Assembly (NCBI GenBank): GCA_034432755.1
Contig: DAOUBQ010000039.1
Span: 1 to 64,000, forward strand
Source of the DNA: UBA5195 sp034432755
GTDB lineage: Bacteria > Chloroflexota > Anaerolineae > Anaerolineales > Villigracilaceae
Direction of reading: 5' to 3'
DNA length: 64,000 nucleotides
Positions 1 through 7,503 of the stretch are shown here, one piece after another. The position numbers and the translations under genes were made by a program. The notes beneath the pieces were generated by a model. The model was not told the origin of the DNA. It worked only from the letters and a program-made list of their open reading frames with translations, and did not search any database. Position 1 is the first letter of the stretch, and the number at the start of each line of letters is the position of its first letter.

Positions 1-1
1 G

Positions 2-70
2 GACGAACTTATCGCAATTTTCGTCTCCTCCCGCAAAACCGTCATCCAAAACATGCAAACAAAACGCTAA
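2..70 (+). CDS. C-terminal tail of an unidentified gene (5' part outside window)
   Basis: An open frame enters from the left edge and ends at a TAA at 68-70, encoding 22 residues that finish VIQNMQTKR. No start is available inside the window, so this would be the last codons of a gene lying upstream. The fragment is too short to assign a family. It is followed at once by a low-complexity heptamer repeat, as expected of intergenic DNA. It could be a chance open frame. Confidence 0.4.
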   Translation, partial: DELIAIFVSSRKTVIQNMQTKR

Positions 71-80
71 TCTCCAAGTC

Positions 81-122
81 TGCAATCTGCAATCTGCAAT
101 CTACAATCTGCAATCTACAATC
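81..122. repeat. Heptamer tandem repeat (TGCAATC/TACAATC) x6
   Basis: Six consecutive 7-bp units alternate between TGCAATC and TACAATC. The DNA that follows (140-250) carries looser versions of the same words (gattgctgattggcaattaccgat-like). Similar AATC/AATT-rich low-complexity tracts recur near 3560-3630, 12850-12885 and 30420-30460, so this looks like one member of a dispersed class of simple intergenic repeats in this genome. Confidence 0.85.
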
Positions 123-254
123 TGAACCTTAACAAGTCAGAATCAAAAAATGCCCGTCAGGGCAATAGATTTTCAATTTGCGATTGCTGATTGGCAATTA
201 CCGATAGATGAAGAAATCAGCGCACGGGCAATCAGCAATCTAAAATCGGCTGCT

Positions 255-884
255 TTACGCCAATTGCTCTTGCTTTCTTTTGCGCAACCGCAGGGCAATC
301 GGGGCGGTCAAAAATCGCTCCACAAAATCTGCGCTTAAATCTGGCTCATAATAATCGCGCATGGCCTCGAGCAGGCTGACGGTTTCCCCAGCGTATTTTT
401 CCACTGAAACCGGGTCGCCCGGCTGGATGAAGCCCTCGCGCAAGACGCGGCAATACAGGCCGGGCCGCTCTGCCAGGCGGAATTGCTTGGCGAAGGGCAG
501 AATGTTCATGCGCCCGGCCAGGGTCCCGCATGGGATGCGCGGGGCGGTGACTTCGAGAATCACCTCGCCGATATGCAGTTGGTCGCCAATATTGAACTGA
601 GCTGATTTCAACGCGTCTATAGTCAGATTTTCGCCGAACAGTCCGGGTTGCATTTCCTGTTCGAGATAGTCGGCCCACCATTCGTAGTCGGCCCAGCCGT
701 AGACATAGAGGGCCTGATCGGGGCCGCCGTGATTTTTCAGGTCGCCGATAAAGTCGCCGGGGATGCCCTCGCGTGTGATTTTCACCGGGCCGCGAACAGG
801 CTGTTTGAAGATGCCGGTCTGCTCGGTTTTGCCGGGGCGGGTAAGGGTTTGCTCTTTACCAATGTTGATGCTCATCACTTGCAT
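255..884 (-). CDS. MOSC domain protein (YiiM-like)
   Basis: This 209-residue protein has the MOSC fold found in molybdenum-cofactor sulfurase C-termini and in YiiM/YuaD-type stand-alone proteins. Visible marks are GDFIGDLKNHGGPDQALYVY near residues 43-62 (the HGGPDQAVY-type signature), GLFGENLT at 81-88, and the conserved cysteine C119 in PRIPCGTL, the expected sulfur or Mo-cofactor ligand. Family members act on molybdenum cofactor chemistry or reduce N-hydroxylated compounds; the exact substrate is unknown. The start at 884 is preceded by AGAGG at a suitable distance; a second Met three codons later is possible. The gene is divergent from groES, with about 220 bp between them, and stands alone. 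Confidence 0.88.
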   Translation of the reverse strand: MQVMSINIGKEQTLTRPGKTEQTGIFKQPVRGPVKITREGIPGDFIGDLKNHGGPDQALYVYGWADYEWWADYLEQEMQPGLFGENLTIDALKSAQFNIGDQLHIGEVILEVTAPRIPCGTLAGRMNILPFAKQFRLAERPGLYCRVLREGFIQPGDPVSVEKYAGETVSLLEAMRDYYEPDLSADFVERFLTAPIALRLRKRKQEQLA

Positions 885-1075
885 GGGATACCTCTTTGCT
901 GGAGTGCCGTGATTTTACCCTACAAGGGGCGAATCGGTTGAAGCGCAGGTGACAGATTCCAGCGGGGCAGTATCCGCCAGTTTGACGGGAGATGCGCCAG
1001 CGCGGTCGAAGCCGGTTTAACGGGGAAATTCCCTCACCAAGACATCAGAGAAATATAAGAATTTATATGCGCCTC

Positions 1076-1104
1076 TTGACGTGCTTTTGCGAGGCGGGTA
1101 TCAT
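1076..1104 (+). promoter_or_regulatory. Sigma-70-type promoter of groESL
   Basis: A TTGACG -35 box at 1076-1081 and a TATCAT -10 box at 1099-1104 are separated by exactly 17 bp. The predicted transcription start falls inside the CIRCE operator that begins at 1109, the usual arrangement for repression by HrcA. Confidence 0.8.
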
Positions 1105-1108
1105 ATCG

Positions 1109-1135
1109 TTAGCACTCGAAAGTTGTGAGTGCTAA
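1109..1135. promoter_or_regulatory. CIRCE operator (HrcA binding site)
   Basis: TTAGCACTC, a 9-bp spacer and GAGTGCTAA form a perfect copy of the CIRCE consensus, with no mismatch in either 9-bp arm. In other bacteria HrcA binds this element and represses groESL until heat stress titrates GroEL. The site overlaps the predicted start of transcription and lies 50 bp before groES. The hrcA gene itself is not in the window. Confidence 0.97.
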
Positions 1136-1184
1136 AATTCTGCCCAATTCCATAACAAACAAACATTTTTCGGAGGTGTGTAAT

Positions 1185-1484
1185 ATGGCTCTTTCCATCA
1201 AACCCCTCGGCGACCGCGTGGTGGTCGAACCTATCGAGCAAGAAGAAGTGACTGCCGGTGGTATCGTGCTGCCCGACACTGCCAAGGAAAAACCCCAACA
1301 AGGCACCATTATCGCCGCCGGCCCCGGCGCGCGCGATGAAGACGGCGACCGGGTTGCCATGGACGTGAAAGTGGGCGACCGTGTTTTGTATGCCAAATAC
1401 GCCGGCACCGAACTGAAACTGGATGGCAAAAAGGTGCTTATCCTGCGCGAATCGGATATTCTCGGTATCATTGAAACCAAGTAA
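1185..1484 (+). CDS. groES: Co-chaperonin GroES
   Basis: GroES is the heptameric 10-kDa lid of the GroEL chamber. The 99-residue product opens with MALSIKPLGDRVVVEP and keeps the mobile loop (EEVTAGGIVLPDTAKEKPQQ) that contacts GroEL, then the KVGDRVLYAKYAGTE core and a C-terminal DILGIIE strand. An upstream in-frame ATG at 1125 is rejected because it lies in the CIRCE operator; the ATG at 1185 has a good CGGAGGTG ribosome site at 1171-1178. It is followed 21 bp later by groEL in one operon under CIRCE control. Confidence 0.98.
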   Translation: MALSIKPLGDRVVVEPIEQEEVTAGGIVLPDTAKEKPQQGTIIAAGPGARDEDGDRVAMDVKVGDRVLYAKYAGTELKLDGKKVLILRESDILGIIETK

Positions 1485-1505
1485 TCTTGAAGAAGAGGTA
1501 AAACT

Positions 1506-3146
1506 ATGGCTGCTAAACAACTTGTCTTTACAGAAGAAGCCCGCGCCAAGCTGAAAAACGGCATGGATGTCGTTGCCAACGCTGTGGCGACCACCCTGGG
1601 CCCCAAGGGCCGTAACGTGGCGATTGACCGCAAATTTGGCTCGCCCACCATTACGCACGATGGCGTTTCGGTTGCCAAAGAAATTGAACTTTCGGACCCC
1701 TTTGAGAACATGGGCGCACAACTGCTGAAGGAAGCCGCCTCGAAGACCAACGACATCGCTGGTGATGGCACCACCACCAGCACCGTACTGGCGCACGCGA
1801 TTGTCACCGAAGGTCTTAAGGCTCTGGCCGCTGGCTACAACGCCATGATGCTCAAGCGCGGTATCGAATTAGCAACCGACAAGGTGGTAGAAGCCCTGCG
1901 CAAGAGCGCGGTGAGCATTAACACCAAAGAAGAAATTGCATCGGTTGCCACCAACTCAGCTGCCGATGCTGAAATTGGCAACCTGATTGCCGATGTGATG
2001 GATAAAGTGGGCAAAGACGGCGTAATTACTGTGGAAGAGAGCAAATCTCTCCAGTTTGAGACCGAATATGTAGAAGGTATGCAGTTCGACCGGGGCTACA
2101 TTTCGCCCTACTTCGTGACCGATGCCGAACACATGGAAGCCGTCATCAACGAACCATACATCCTCATCAACGAGAAGAAGATTTCGGCAGCGCAAGACAT
2201 CGTCCCCATTCTCGAAAAACTGGTCCAAATTGGCAAGCGCGACCTGGTCATCATCGCTGAAGACATTGACGGCGAAGCCCTTGCAACCCTGGTGTTGAAC
2301 AAACTGCGCGGTATGCTCAACGTGCTGGCCGTGAAAGCGCCCGGCTTTGGCGACCGCCGCAAGGCCATGCTGCAAGATATTGCCATCCTGACCGGCGGCA
2401 CGGTTATCAGCGAAGAAACAGGCCGCAAACTGGAAACCGCCACCATCGCCGACCTGGGCCGCGCCGATAAAGTTTCGGCAGATAAAGACAACACCACCAT
2501 CGTTGGTGGCAAAGGCGATGAAAAACTCATCAAAGCCCGCGTAGAACAGATTCGGGTTGAAATTGAGAAAAGCACCAGTGATTACGACCGCGAGAAACTG
2601 CAAGAGCGGGTTGCCAAACTGGCGGGCGGCGTTGCCATCATTCGCGTTGGCGCTGCCACCGAAACCGAGCTGAAAGAAAAGAAACATCGCGTCGAAGATG
2701 CTCTTTCGGCAGCCCGCGCGGCAGTGGAAGAAGGCATTGTGGCCGGTGGCGAAATCTCGCTCATCAATGCCGCCAGCGTGCTGGATGAGATTAAGCCCGA
2801 AAACGATGATGTCAAAGTGGCCATTAACATCGTCCGCAAGGCCCTCGAAGCCCCCATCCGCAAACTGGCCGCCAACGCCGGGCAAGATGGCTCCGTCATC
2901 ATTGACGGTGTGCGCCGCGAAGCCGATGCCAAGAAGAACAAGAACATCGGCTACAACGTGCTGACCGGTGAATATACCGACATGATTAAGGCGGGCGTGA
3001 TTGACCCAGTGAAGGTTGTGCGCGGTGCGCTTGAAAATGCCGCCTCCATTTCGGCCATGATGCTGACCACCGAAGTGTTGATTACCGACGTTCCTGAAAA
3101 AGAAAAGGCCCCGGCCATGCCTGCGGGCGGCGGAATGGACTACTAA
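1506..3146 (+). CDS. groEL: Chaperonin GroEL
   Basis: The 60-kDa chaperonin subunit forms a double heptameric ring that folds client proteins with ATP and GroES. At 546 residues it has the normal family length. The nucleotide-binding motif GDGTTT sits at residues 86-91, the N-terminal LGPKGRNV loop near 31-38, and the protein ends in the GGGMDY version of the flexible Gly-Met tail. A GAAGAAGAGGT ribosome site precedes the ATG at 1506. It is co-transcribed with groES from the CIRCE-controlled promoter and is followed by a strong intrinsic terminator. Confidence 0.99.
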   Translation: MAAKQLVFTEEARAKLKNGMDVVANAVATTLGPKGRNVAIDRKFGSPTITHDGVSVAKEIELSDPFENMGAQLLKEAASKTNDIAGDGTTTSTVLAHAIVTEGLKALAAGYNAMMLKRGIELATDKVVEALRKSAVSINTKEEIASVATNSAADAEIGNLIADVMDKVGKDGVITVEESKSLQFETEYVEGMQFDRGYISPYFVTDAEHMEAVINEPYILINEKKISAAQDIVPILEKLVQIGKRDLVIIAEDIDGEALATLVLNKLRGMLNVLAVKAPGFGDRRKAMLQDIAILTGGTVISEETGRKLETATIADLGRADKVSADKDNTTIVGGKGDEKLIKARVEQIRVEIEKSTSDYDREKLQERVAKLAGGVAIIRVGAATETELKEKKHRVEDALSAARAAVEEGIVAGGEISLINAASVLDEIKPENDDVKVAINIVRKALEAPIRKLAANAGQDGSVIIDGVRREADAKKNKNIGYNVLTGEYTDMIKAGVIDPVKVVRGALENAASISAMMLTTEVLITDVPEKEKAPAMPAGGGMDY

Positions 3147-3169
3147 ACCGCAAACGTTAAGTGTCATTG

Positions 3170-3204
3170 GGGCAGGCTGCAAACAGCCTGCCCTCAATTT
3201 TTTT
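3170..3204 (+). terminator. Intrinsic terminator of groESL
   Basis: GGGCAGGCTG at 3170-3179 pairs perfectly with CAGCCTGCCC at 3184-3193 around a CAAA loop, and a run of seven T follows at 3198-3204. It lies 24 bp after the groEL stop and just before the promoter of the pheST leader. Confidence 0.9.
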
Positions 3205-3208
3205 AACC

Positions 3209-3236
3209 TTGACACGAATCTCATTTTGACGATAAT
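3209..3236 (+). promoter_or_regulatory. Promoter of the pheST T-box leader
   Basis: A perfect TTGACA at 3209-3214 is followed after 16 bp by GATAAT at 3231-3236. The predicted start near 3243 leaves a leader of about 400 nt before pheS, which contains the T-box elements. Confidence 0.75.
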
Positions 3237-3242
3237 TACGCC

Positions 3243-3552
3243 CAACAGGCGAGCCTTTCCAACGGCATAGACCGGGGAAAGTAGATTGGCAGACGTTGAC
3301 AGAGAGGCGCAGAAACACGCTGAAACTGCGCTCAACCGAACCCAATTGAAGTTCCCCCGCGAGCCGCTCTGGTGAACGTAAGACGGAATTAATTCCATCT
3401 TACAAATAGTCAGAGCCGTACTCCCTGCGTTACAGGGGAAGCCGATGGTGGTCGGTGTAAAGAGGGTTGTCCTGAGCAAAGCCGAAGGACAACCAATTTG
3501 GGTGGTACCGCGAGAATCTCCCTCTCGTCCCAATTGGGGCGAGAGGTTTTTT
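3243..3552 (+). promoter_or_regulatory. T-box riboswitch, Phe (UUC) specifier, with terminator
   Basis: The leader has the parts of a full T-box riboswitch. In stem I, GGGG at 3274-3277 pairs with CCCC at 3355-3358 and ATTGG at 3285-3289 pairs with CCAAT at 3342-3346. The specifier loop has AGTAGA on the 5' side and GAA-G-TTC on the 3' side, so the specifier is TTC at 3352-3354, a phenylalanine codon. The AG bulge (AGAGAG, about 3300-3305) and a GCTGAAAC distal loop follow the known pattern. The T-box sequence GGGTGGTACCGCG is at 3500-3512. The terminator stem is 3521-3531 with 3536-3546 and six T. By analogy, uncharged tRNA-Phe should stabilise the antiterminator and turn on pheST. Confidence 0.95.
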
Positions 3553-3644
3553 ATTGAGCCACTGATTCATTTCGTGATTTGGTGACTGTTTGCTAATCAC
3601 AAAATCGCCAAATCAACAAATCACAAACTGTGATGGAGGCACGA

Positions 3645-4706
3645 ATGCTGGATAAATTGAACGAAATCGAAAAAGACGCCCTCGCCAGCCTGGCGGCCAT
3701 TGAGGATGAATCTGCGCTGGAGGCCTGGCGCGTGTCAAACATTGGCCGCTCCTCGCCGGTGATGAACGTCTTTAGCCAGATGGGAACGCTCTCAAAGGAA
3801 GAACGCCCGCTGGTAGGACAGCGCGCCAACCAGGTGAAGGTGGCGCTCGAAAAAGCCTTTGCCGAAAAGCAAGAAGCCCTCAAACAGGCCGCCCTGGCGC
3901 GTTCGCTCACCACCGAAAAACTGGATGTCACCCTGCCGGGCCGCCCGGCGCGGCGCGGACGCCTGCACCCGGCCACCCAAAACCTGCGCCGCATTCTCGA
4001 TATTTTGGCCGAAATGGGCTTTCAAGTTTACACCGCCCGCGATGTAGAAACGGACGAATACAACTTTCAGCTGCTCAACATGCCGCCCTATCACCCAGCG
4101 CGCGAAATGCAAGACACCTTCTACATTGATACCGGTGAAACCGAGGAGGGTCTCAAACAAGTGTTACGCACCCAAACCTCGCCGGGGCAAATTCGCGCCA
4201 TGCGCGAATTCTCGGCACAAAACCCCGAAAACCCACCCGAAATTCGGATTGCCCTGCCAGGCATGGTCTATCGCTTCGAGCAAATCACCGCCCGCTCGGA
4301 GGTACAATTCAACCAGGTGGAGGGGCTGGTGGTGGGCAAAAACATCACCTTTGGCGACCTGAAAGGCACCCTGGCCGAGTTCGTGCGCCGCATGTTTGGG
4401 CGCGAGGCCAAAACCCGCTTCCGCGCCTCCTACTTTCCCTTCACCGAACCAAGCGCAGAAATGGACGTGGAATGCTTCGTCTGCGGCGGCAAGGGCTGTG
4501 GCGTGTGCAAAAACTCAGGCTGGCTCGAAATTCTCGGCTGCGGCATGGTTCACCCCATTGTGCTGCAAAACGGCGGCTACGACCCGGCCCGTTACACCGG
4601 CTTCGCCTTTGGCATGGGGCCAGAGCGTCAGGTCATGCTGCGCCACAAAATCAACGACATTCGCTACTTCTGGGGAAACGACGTACGTTTCCTCGAGCAG
4701 TTCTGA
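3645..4706 (+). CDS. pheS: Phenylalanine--tRNA ligase alpha subunit
   Basis: PheS is the catalytic class II subunit of the alpha2-beta2 enzyme that charges tRNA-Phe. The product has an N-terminal coiled coil, then motif 2 (MVYRFEQITARSEVQFNQVEG region) and motif 3 (FAFGMGPERQVML) near the C-terminus. The ATG at 3645 is chosen because GGAGG at 3635-3639 sits five bases before it; GTG 3630 and ATG 3633 overlap that ribosome site. A four-cysteine cluster (C277, C280, C285, C288 in CFVCGGKGCGVC) interrupts the domain. Many bacterial PheS proteins carry such a knuckle; it is likely to bind zinc. pheT follows after 92 bp under the same T-box. Confidence 0.97.
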   Translation: MLDKLNEIEKDALASLAAIEDESALEAWRVSNIGRSSPVMNVFSQMGTLSKEERPLVGQRANQVKVALEKAFAEKQEALKQAALARSLTTEKLDVTLPGRPARRGRLHPATQNLRRILDILAEMGFQVYTARDVETDEYNFQLLNMPPYHPAREMQDTFYIDTGETEEGLKQVLRTQTSPGQIRAMREFSAQNPENPPEIRIALPGMVYRFEQITARSEVQFNQVEGLVVGKNITFGDLKGTLAEFVRRMFGREAKTRFRASYFPFTEPSAEMDVECFVCGGKGCGVCKNSGWLEILGCGMVHPIVLQNGGYDPARYTGFAFGMGPERQVMLRHKINDIRYFWGNDVRFLEQF

Positions 4707-4714
4707 TCATCGAA

Positions 4715-4776
4715 CCGCGCAGGCCGCCAAGAGCGCAAAGTTTTTAAGGTTTTTTGGGCGTTCTTGGCGCGCCTGG
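4715..4776. repeat. Inverted repeat between pheS and pheT
   Basis: GCCGCCAAGAGCGC near 4721-4734 and GCGTTCTTGGCGCG near 4759-4772 can form an imperfect hairpin around a T-rich loop. It is in the 92-bp gap between pheS and pheT and has no T-run after it, so an RNA stability or partial attenuation role is as likely as termination. The sequence resembles a dispersed intergenic repeat. Confidence 0.4.
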
Positions 4777-4798
4777 CAGTTCGCGAAAGGAAAAAACG

Positions 4799-7351
4799 AT
4801 GAAATTACCCCTCTCATGGCTTAAAGAATATGTAGATATTTCCGGGCTGGAAGTGATTGACATCGCCCGCCTGCTCACCTCCGCCGGGCTGGAAGTGGAA
4901 GAAATCCGCTTCGCGGGCCTGCCCCTGCCCACCCGTAACGACCACGGCTTCAAAGTTCACGGCATCGCCTGGGATAGAGAAAAGCTCGTCGTGGCCGAAA
5001 TTTACGAAGTCAACCCCCACCCCAACGCCGACCGGCTGACGCTCTGCGATCTGTTCGACGGCAAAGACCGCCACACCGTCCTCACCGGCGCGCCCAATCT
5101 GTACCCCTACAAGGGCATCGGCAAACTCGAAAAGCCGATTAAGGTCGCCTACGCCAAAGAAGGCGCCACCATCTACGACGGTCACGCCGAAGGCCTGGTA
5201 TTAACCACCCTCAAACGCGCCAAAATTCGCGGCGTCGAATCGTACTCGATGGTCTGCTCTGAAAAAGAACTGGGCATCAGCGATGAACACGAAGGCGTCA
5301 TTTTCCTCGATGACGACGCCATCGCCGGAACCCCGCTGGCAGATTACATGGGCGACGCCGTGCTGGAAGTGAGCATCTTGCCCAATCACGCCCGCAACAC
5401 CAACATTCTAGGCCTGGCGCGTGAAGTGGCAGCGCTCACCGGGCGCACGCTCAAAAAGCCCAATGAACAGTTACTCGTGAGCGGCGAACCGATTAACGGC
5501 AAAGTCAAAATCGAAATCACCAACCCCCAACTCAACCCGCGCTTCACCCTGGCGCTCATCCGCAACGTAGAAATCAAGCCCAGCCCCCACTGGGTGCAGC
5601 GCCGCCTGCGCCTGATGGGAATGCGCCCCATCAACAACGTCGTAGACGCTACCAACTACACCATGCTCGAAATCGGCGAACCGCTGCACGCCTTCGATTA
5701 TGACGTGCTCGTAGGGCGAGATAATATCTCGCCCCAAAATAATAACTCGCCCCACATTACCATCCGCACCCGCACCGCCACCCCCGGCGAAAAACTGACC
5801 ACCCTCGACGGCGTGGAGCGCACCCTCACCGAAACCAACGTTTTGGTCTGCGATGCCGCTGGCCCGCTCTCCATCGCCGGCGTGATGGGCGGCGCTGAAA
5901 GTGAAGTGAGCGCCAACACCAAAAACATCCTGCTCGAAGCCGCCGCCTGGAACTTCATCAACATCCGCCGCACCGCCCTGCAGCACAACCTACCCTCCGA
6001 AGCCTCCTACCGCTTTTCGCGCGGCGTACACCCCGCCCTGGCGCTGGATGGCCTCAAACGCTGCCTGTATTGGATGAGCCAATGGAGTGGCGGCCAAATT
6101 GCCCCCGGCATTGTGGACGAATACCCCCTGCCGCCCCAAGAACCGACCATTGAACTCACCGCAGCCGACATCCAACGCGCCCTGGGCATCGAAATCCCGC
6201 TCCAAATCGCCAAAGAACGGCTGGAACGCCTCGAATTCACCTGCTCACTAAAAACGGATGACTGTTTACTGGTCACTGCCCCTCCCTTCCGCCTCGACAT
6301 CAGCGCTGGCCTGATTGGCAAAGCCGATGTCATCGAAGAAATTGCCCGCATTTACGGCTACGATAACATCCCCGAAACCCGCATTGCCGACCCGCTCCCG
6401 CCCCAACGCGGCAACCCCCGCCTCGAGCGCGAAGAGCGCGTCCGCGATGTCCTCGTCAGCCTGGGCTTGCAAGAAATCATCACCTACCGCCTCACCTCAC
6501 CCGAGAGCGAAAACCGCCTGTTGCCCCCCGGCGCCGCCTCCAGCCTCGAATACGTCCGCCTTGCCAACCCCATTTCGCCCGAAAAACGCGTCCTGCGCCG
6601 CTCAGTGCTGGCCTCCGTCCTCAACATCCTTGAGAAAAACGCCCGCAGTGCCGAAAGCCTGCAACTCTTTGAAATCGGCTCGGTCTACATCCCCTACCCC
6701 GGCAGCCTGCCGCGCGAACCGCTCCGCCTGAGCCTGGCCCTCACCGGCAAGCGCTACGTCAGCGCCTGGGATTCCAAAGTGGGCATCAGACTCGATTTTT
6801 ATGACCTGAAGGGCCTGCTTGAAGCCCTGATGGAGGCCCTGCACATCAGCGTCACCTACACCCCCGCCGAACACCCCTCCTTCCACCCCGGAAAGTGCGC
6901 CGCCATCCTGGCAGGGGACACCCCTCTGGGCGTATTTGGCGAACTGCACCCGTTGGTGGCCGAAAACTATGACTTCCTCTCCCCCGTCCTGGCCGCCGAC
7001 CTCGACCTGGAAGCCATCTTGCCGCTCCTGCCCACCCTGGGGCATCCCATCCGCCCGGTGAGCGAGTTCCCCCCCGTGCTGGAAGACATCGCCATCATCG
7101 TAGATGAAGCCCTGCCCGCCGACCGCGCCGAAGCGCTCATTCGTCAAACCGGCGGCAAACTGCTCGAAAGCGTGCGACTGTTCGACGTTTTCCGCAGTGA
7201 GCAAATCGGCGCGGGCAAAAAGTCGCTGGCCTATGCCCTCACCTACCGCTCCAACGAAGGCACTCTCACCGACAAAGACGCCGCCAGCATTCGCACCCGC
7301 ATCATCAAACGGCTTGAAAACGAGTTGGGCGCAAAACTGCGCAGTGGATAG
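4799..7351 (+). CDS. pheT: Phenylalanine--tRNA ligase beta subunit
   Basis: PheT is the editing and tRNA-binding partner of PheS. The 850-residue product shows the domains in order: N-terminal part (MKLPLSWLKEYVDI), EMAP/OB tRNA-binding domain (about 50-160), B3/4 editing domain with PLHAFDYD near 300, B5, the catalytic-like core, and the C-terminal ferredoxin-fold anticodon-binding domain. The start at 4799 matches the conserved beginning and has GAAAGG before it; the upstream frame extension is rejected. Odd: residues about 306-318 (GRDNISPQNNNSPH) are encoded by a perfect 21-bp palindrome plus a partial second copy, between two conserved stretches. Confidence 0.97.
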   Translation: MKLPLSWLKEYVDISGLEVIDIARLLTSAGLEVEEIRFAGLPLPTRNDHGFKVHGIAWDREKLVVAEIYEVNPHPNADRLTLCDLFDGKDRHTVLTGAPNLYPYKGIGKLEKPIKVAYAKEGATIYDGHAEGLVLTTLKRAKIRGVESYSMVCSEKELGISDEHEGVIFLDDDAIAGTPLADYMGDAVLEVSILPNHARNTNILGLAREVAALTGRTLKKPNEQLLVSGEPINGKVKIEITNPQLNPRFTLALIRNVEIKPSPHWVQRRLRLMGMRPINNVVDATNYTMLEIGEPLHAFDYDVLVGRDNISPQNNNSPHITIRTRTATPGEKLTTLDGVERTLTETNVLVCDAAGPLSIAGVMGGAESEVSANTKNILLEAAAWNFINIRRTALQHNLPSEASYRFSRGVHPALALDGLKRCLYWMSQWSGGQIAPGIVDEYPLPPQEPTIELTAADIQRALGIEIPLQIAKERLERLEFTCSLKTDDCLLVTAPPFRLDISAGLIGKADVIEEIARIYGYDNIPETRIADPLPPQRGNPRLEREERVRDVLVSLGLQEIITYRLTSPESENRLLPPGAASSLEYVRLANPISPEKRVLRRSVLASVLNILEKNARSAESLQLFEIGSVYIPYPGSLPREPLRLSLALTGKRYVSAWDSKVGIRLDFYDLKGLLEALMEALHISVTYTPAEHPSFHPGKCAAILAGDTPLGVFGELHPLVAENYDFLSPVLAADLDLEAILPLLPTLGHPIRPVSEFPPVLEDIAIIVDEALPADRAEALIRQTGGKLLESVRLFDVFRSEQIGAGKKSLAYALTYRSNEGTLTDKDAASIRTRIIKRLENELGAKLRSG
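5714..5734. repeat. Dispersed palindrome inside the pheT reading frame
   Basis: Arms GGGCGAGATA and TATCTCGCCC flank a single central A, giving a perfect 21-bp palindrome. A degenerate second half-copy (ATAACTCGCCCCAC) follows at 5741-5753. The core is the same as in the palindrome after pfkA (51797-51835), and related ones occur at 21608, 44017 and 63419. Here it is translated in frame as part of PheT. Confidence 0.9.
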
Positions 7352-7391
7352 AAACCGTCGGGCAAGTTGCCTTGCCCGACGGTTTTATTTT
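7352..7391 (+). terminator. Intrinsic terminator of pheST
   Basis: A perfect 15-bp stem (7352-7366 with 7371-7385) and a TTGC loop are followed by TTTTATTTT. It starts directly after the pheT stop codon. Confidence 0.92.
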
Positions 7392-7429
7392 GTTCATATA
7401 TCACCGCTTTGGGGCAAAGCGGGTTTTTA

Positions 7430-7458
7430 TTGTGATACAACCCTTTGGGGTATATAAT
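7430..7458 (+). promoter_or_regulatory. Promoter of the lipoprotein-queG operon
   Basis: TTGTGA at 7430-7435 and a consensus TATAAT at 7453-7458 are spaced by 17 bp, 45 bp before the lipoprotein start codon and after the pheT terminator. Confidence 0.75.
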
Positions 7459-7503
7459 CAAATTGGCGAACGAAACGCCCCTATCTCTCCCAAAAGGTGG
7501 ATT

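Noticed and set aside
150..338. Short plus-strand frame at the left end
   Set aside because: It is made of the low-complexity AATC repeats and the antisense of the MOSC gene.
1101..1807. Two minus-strand open frames of about 230 codons over groES/groEL
   Set aside because: Both are mirror frames of conserved chaperonin genes with no recognisable domain.
1956..3533. Long minus-strand open frame of 525 codons across groEL
   Set aside because: It is antisense to groEL and the T-box leader, has a His/Phe/Gly-rich shadow composition and no ribosome site; groEL is certain.
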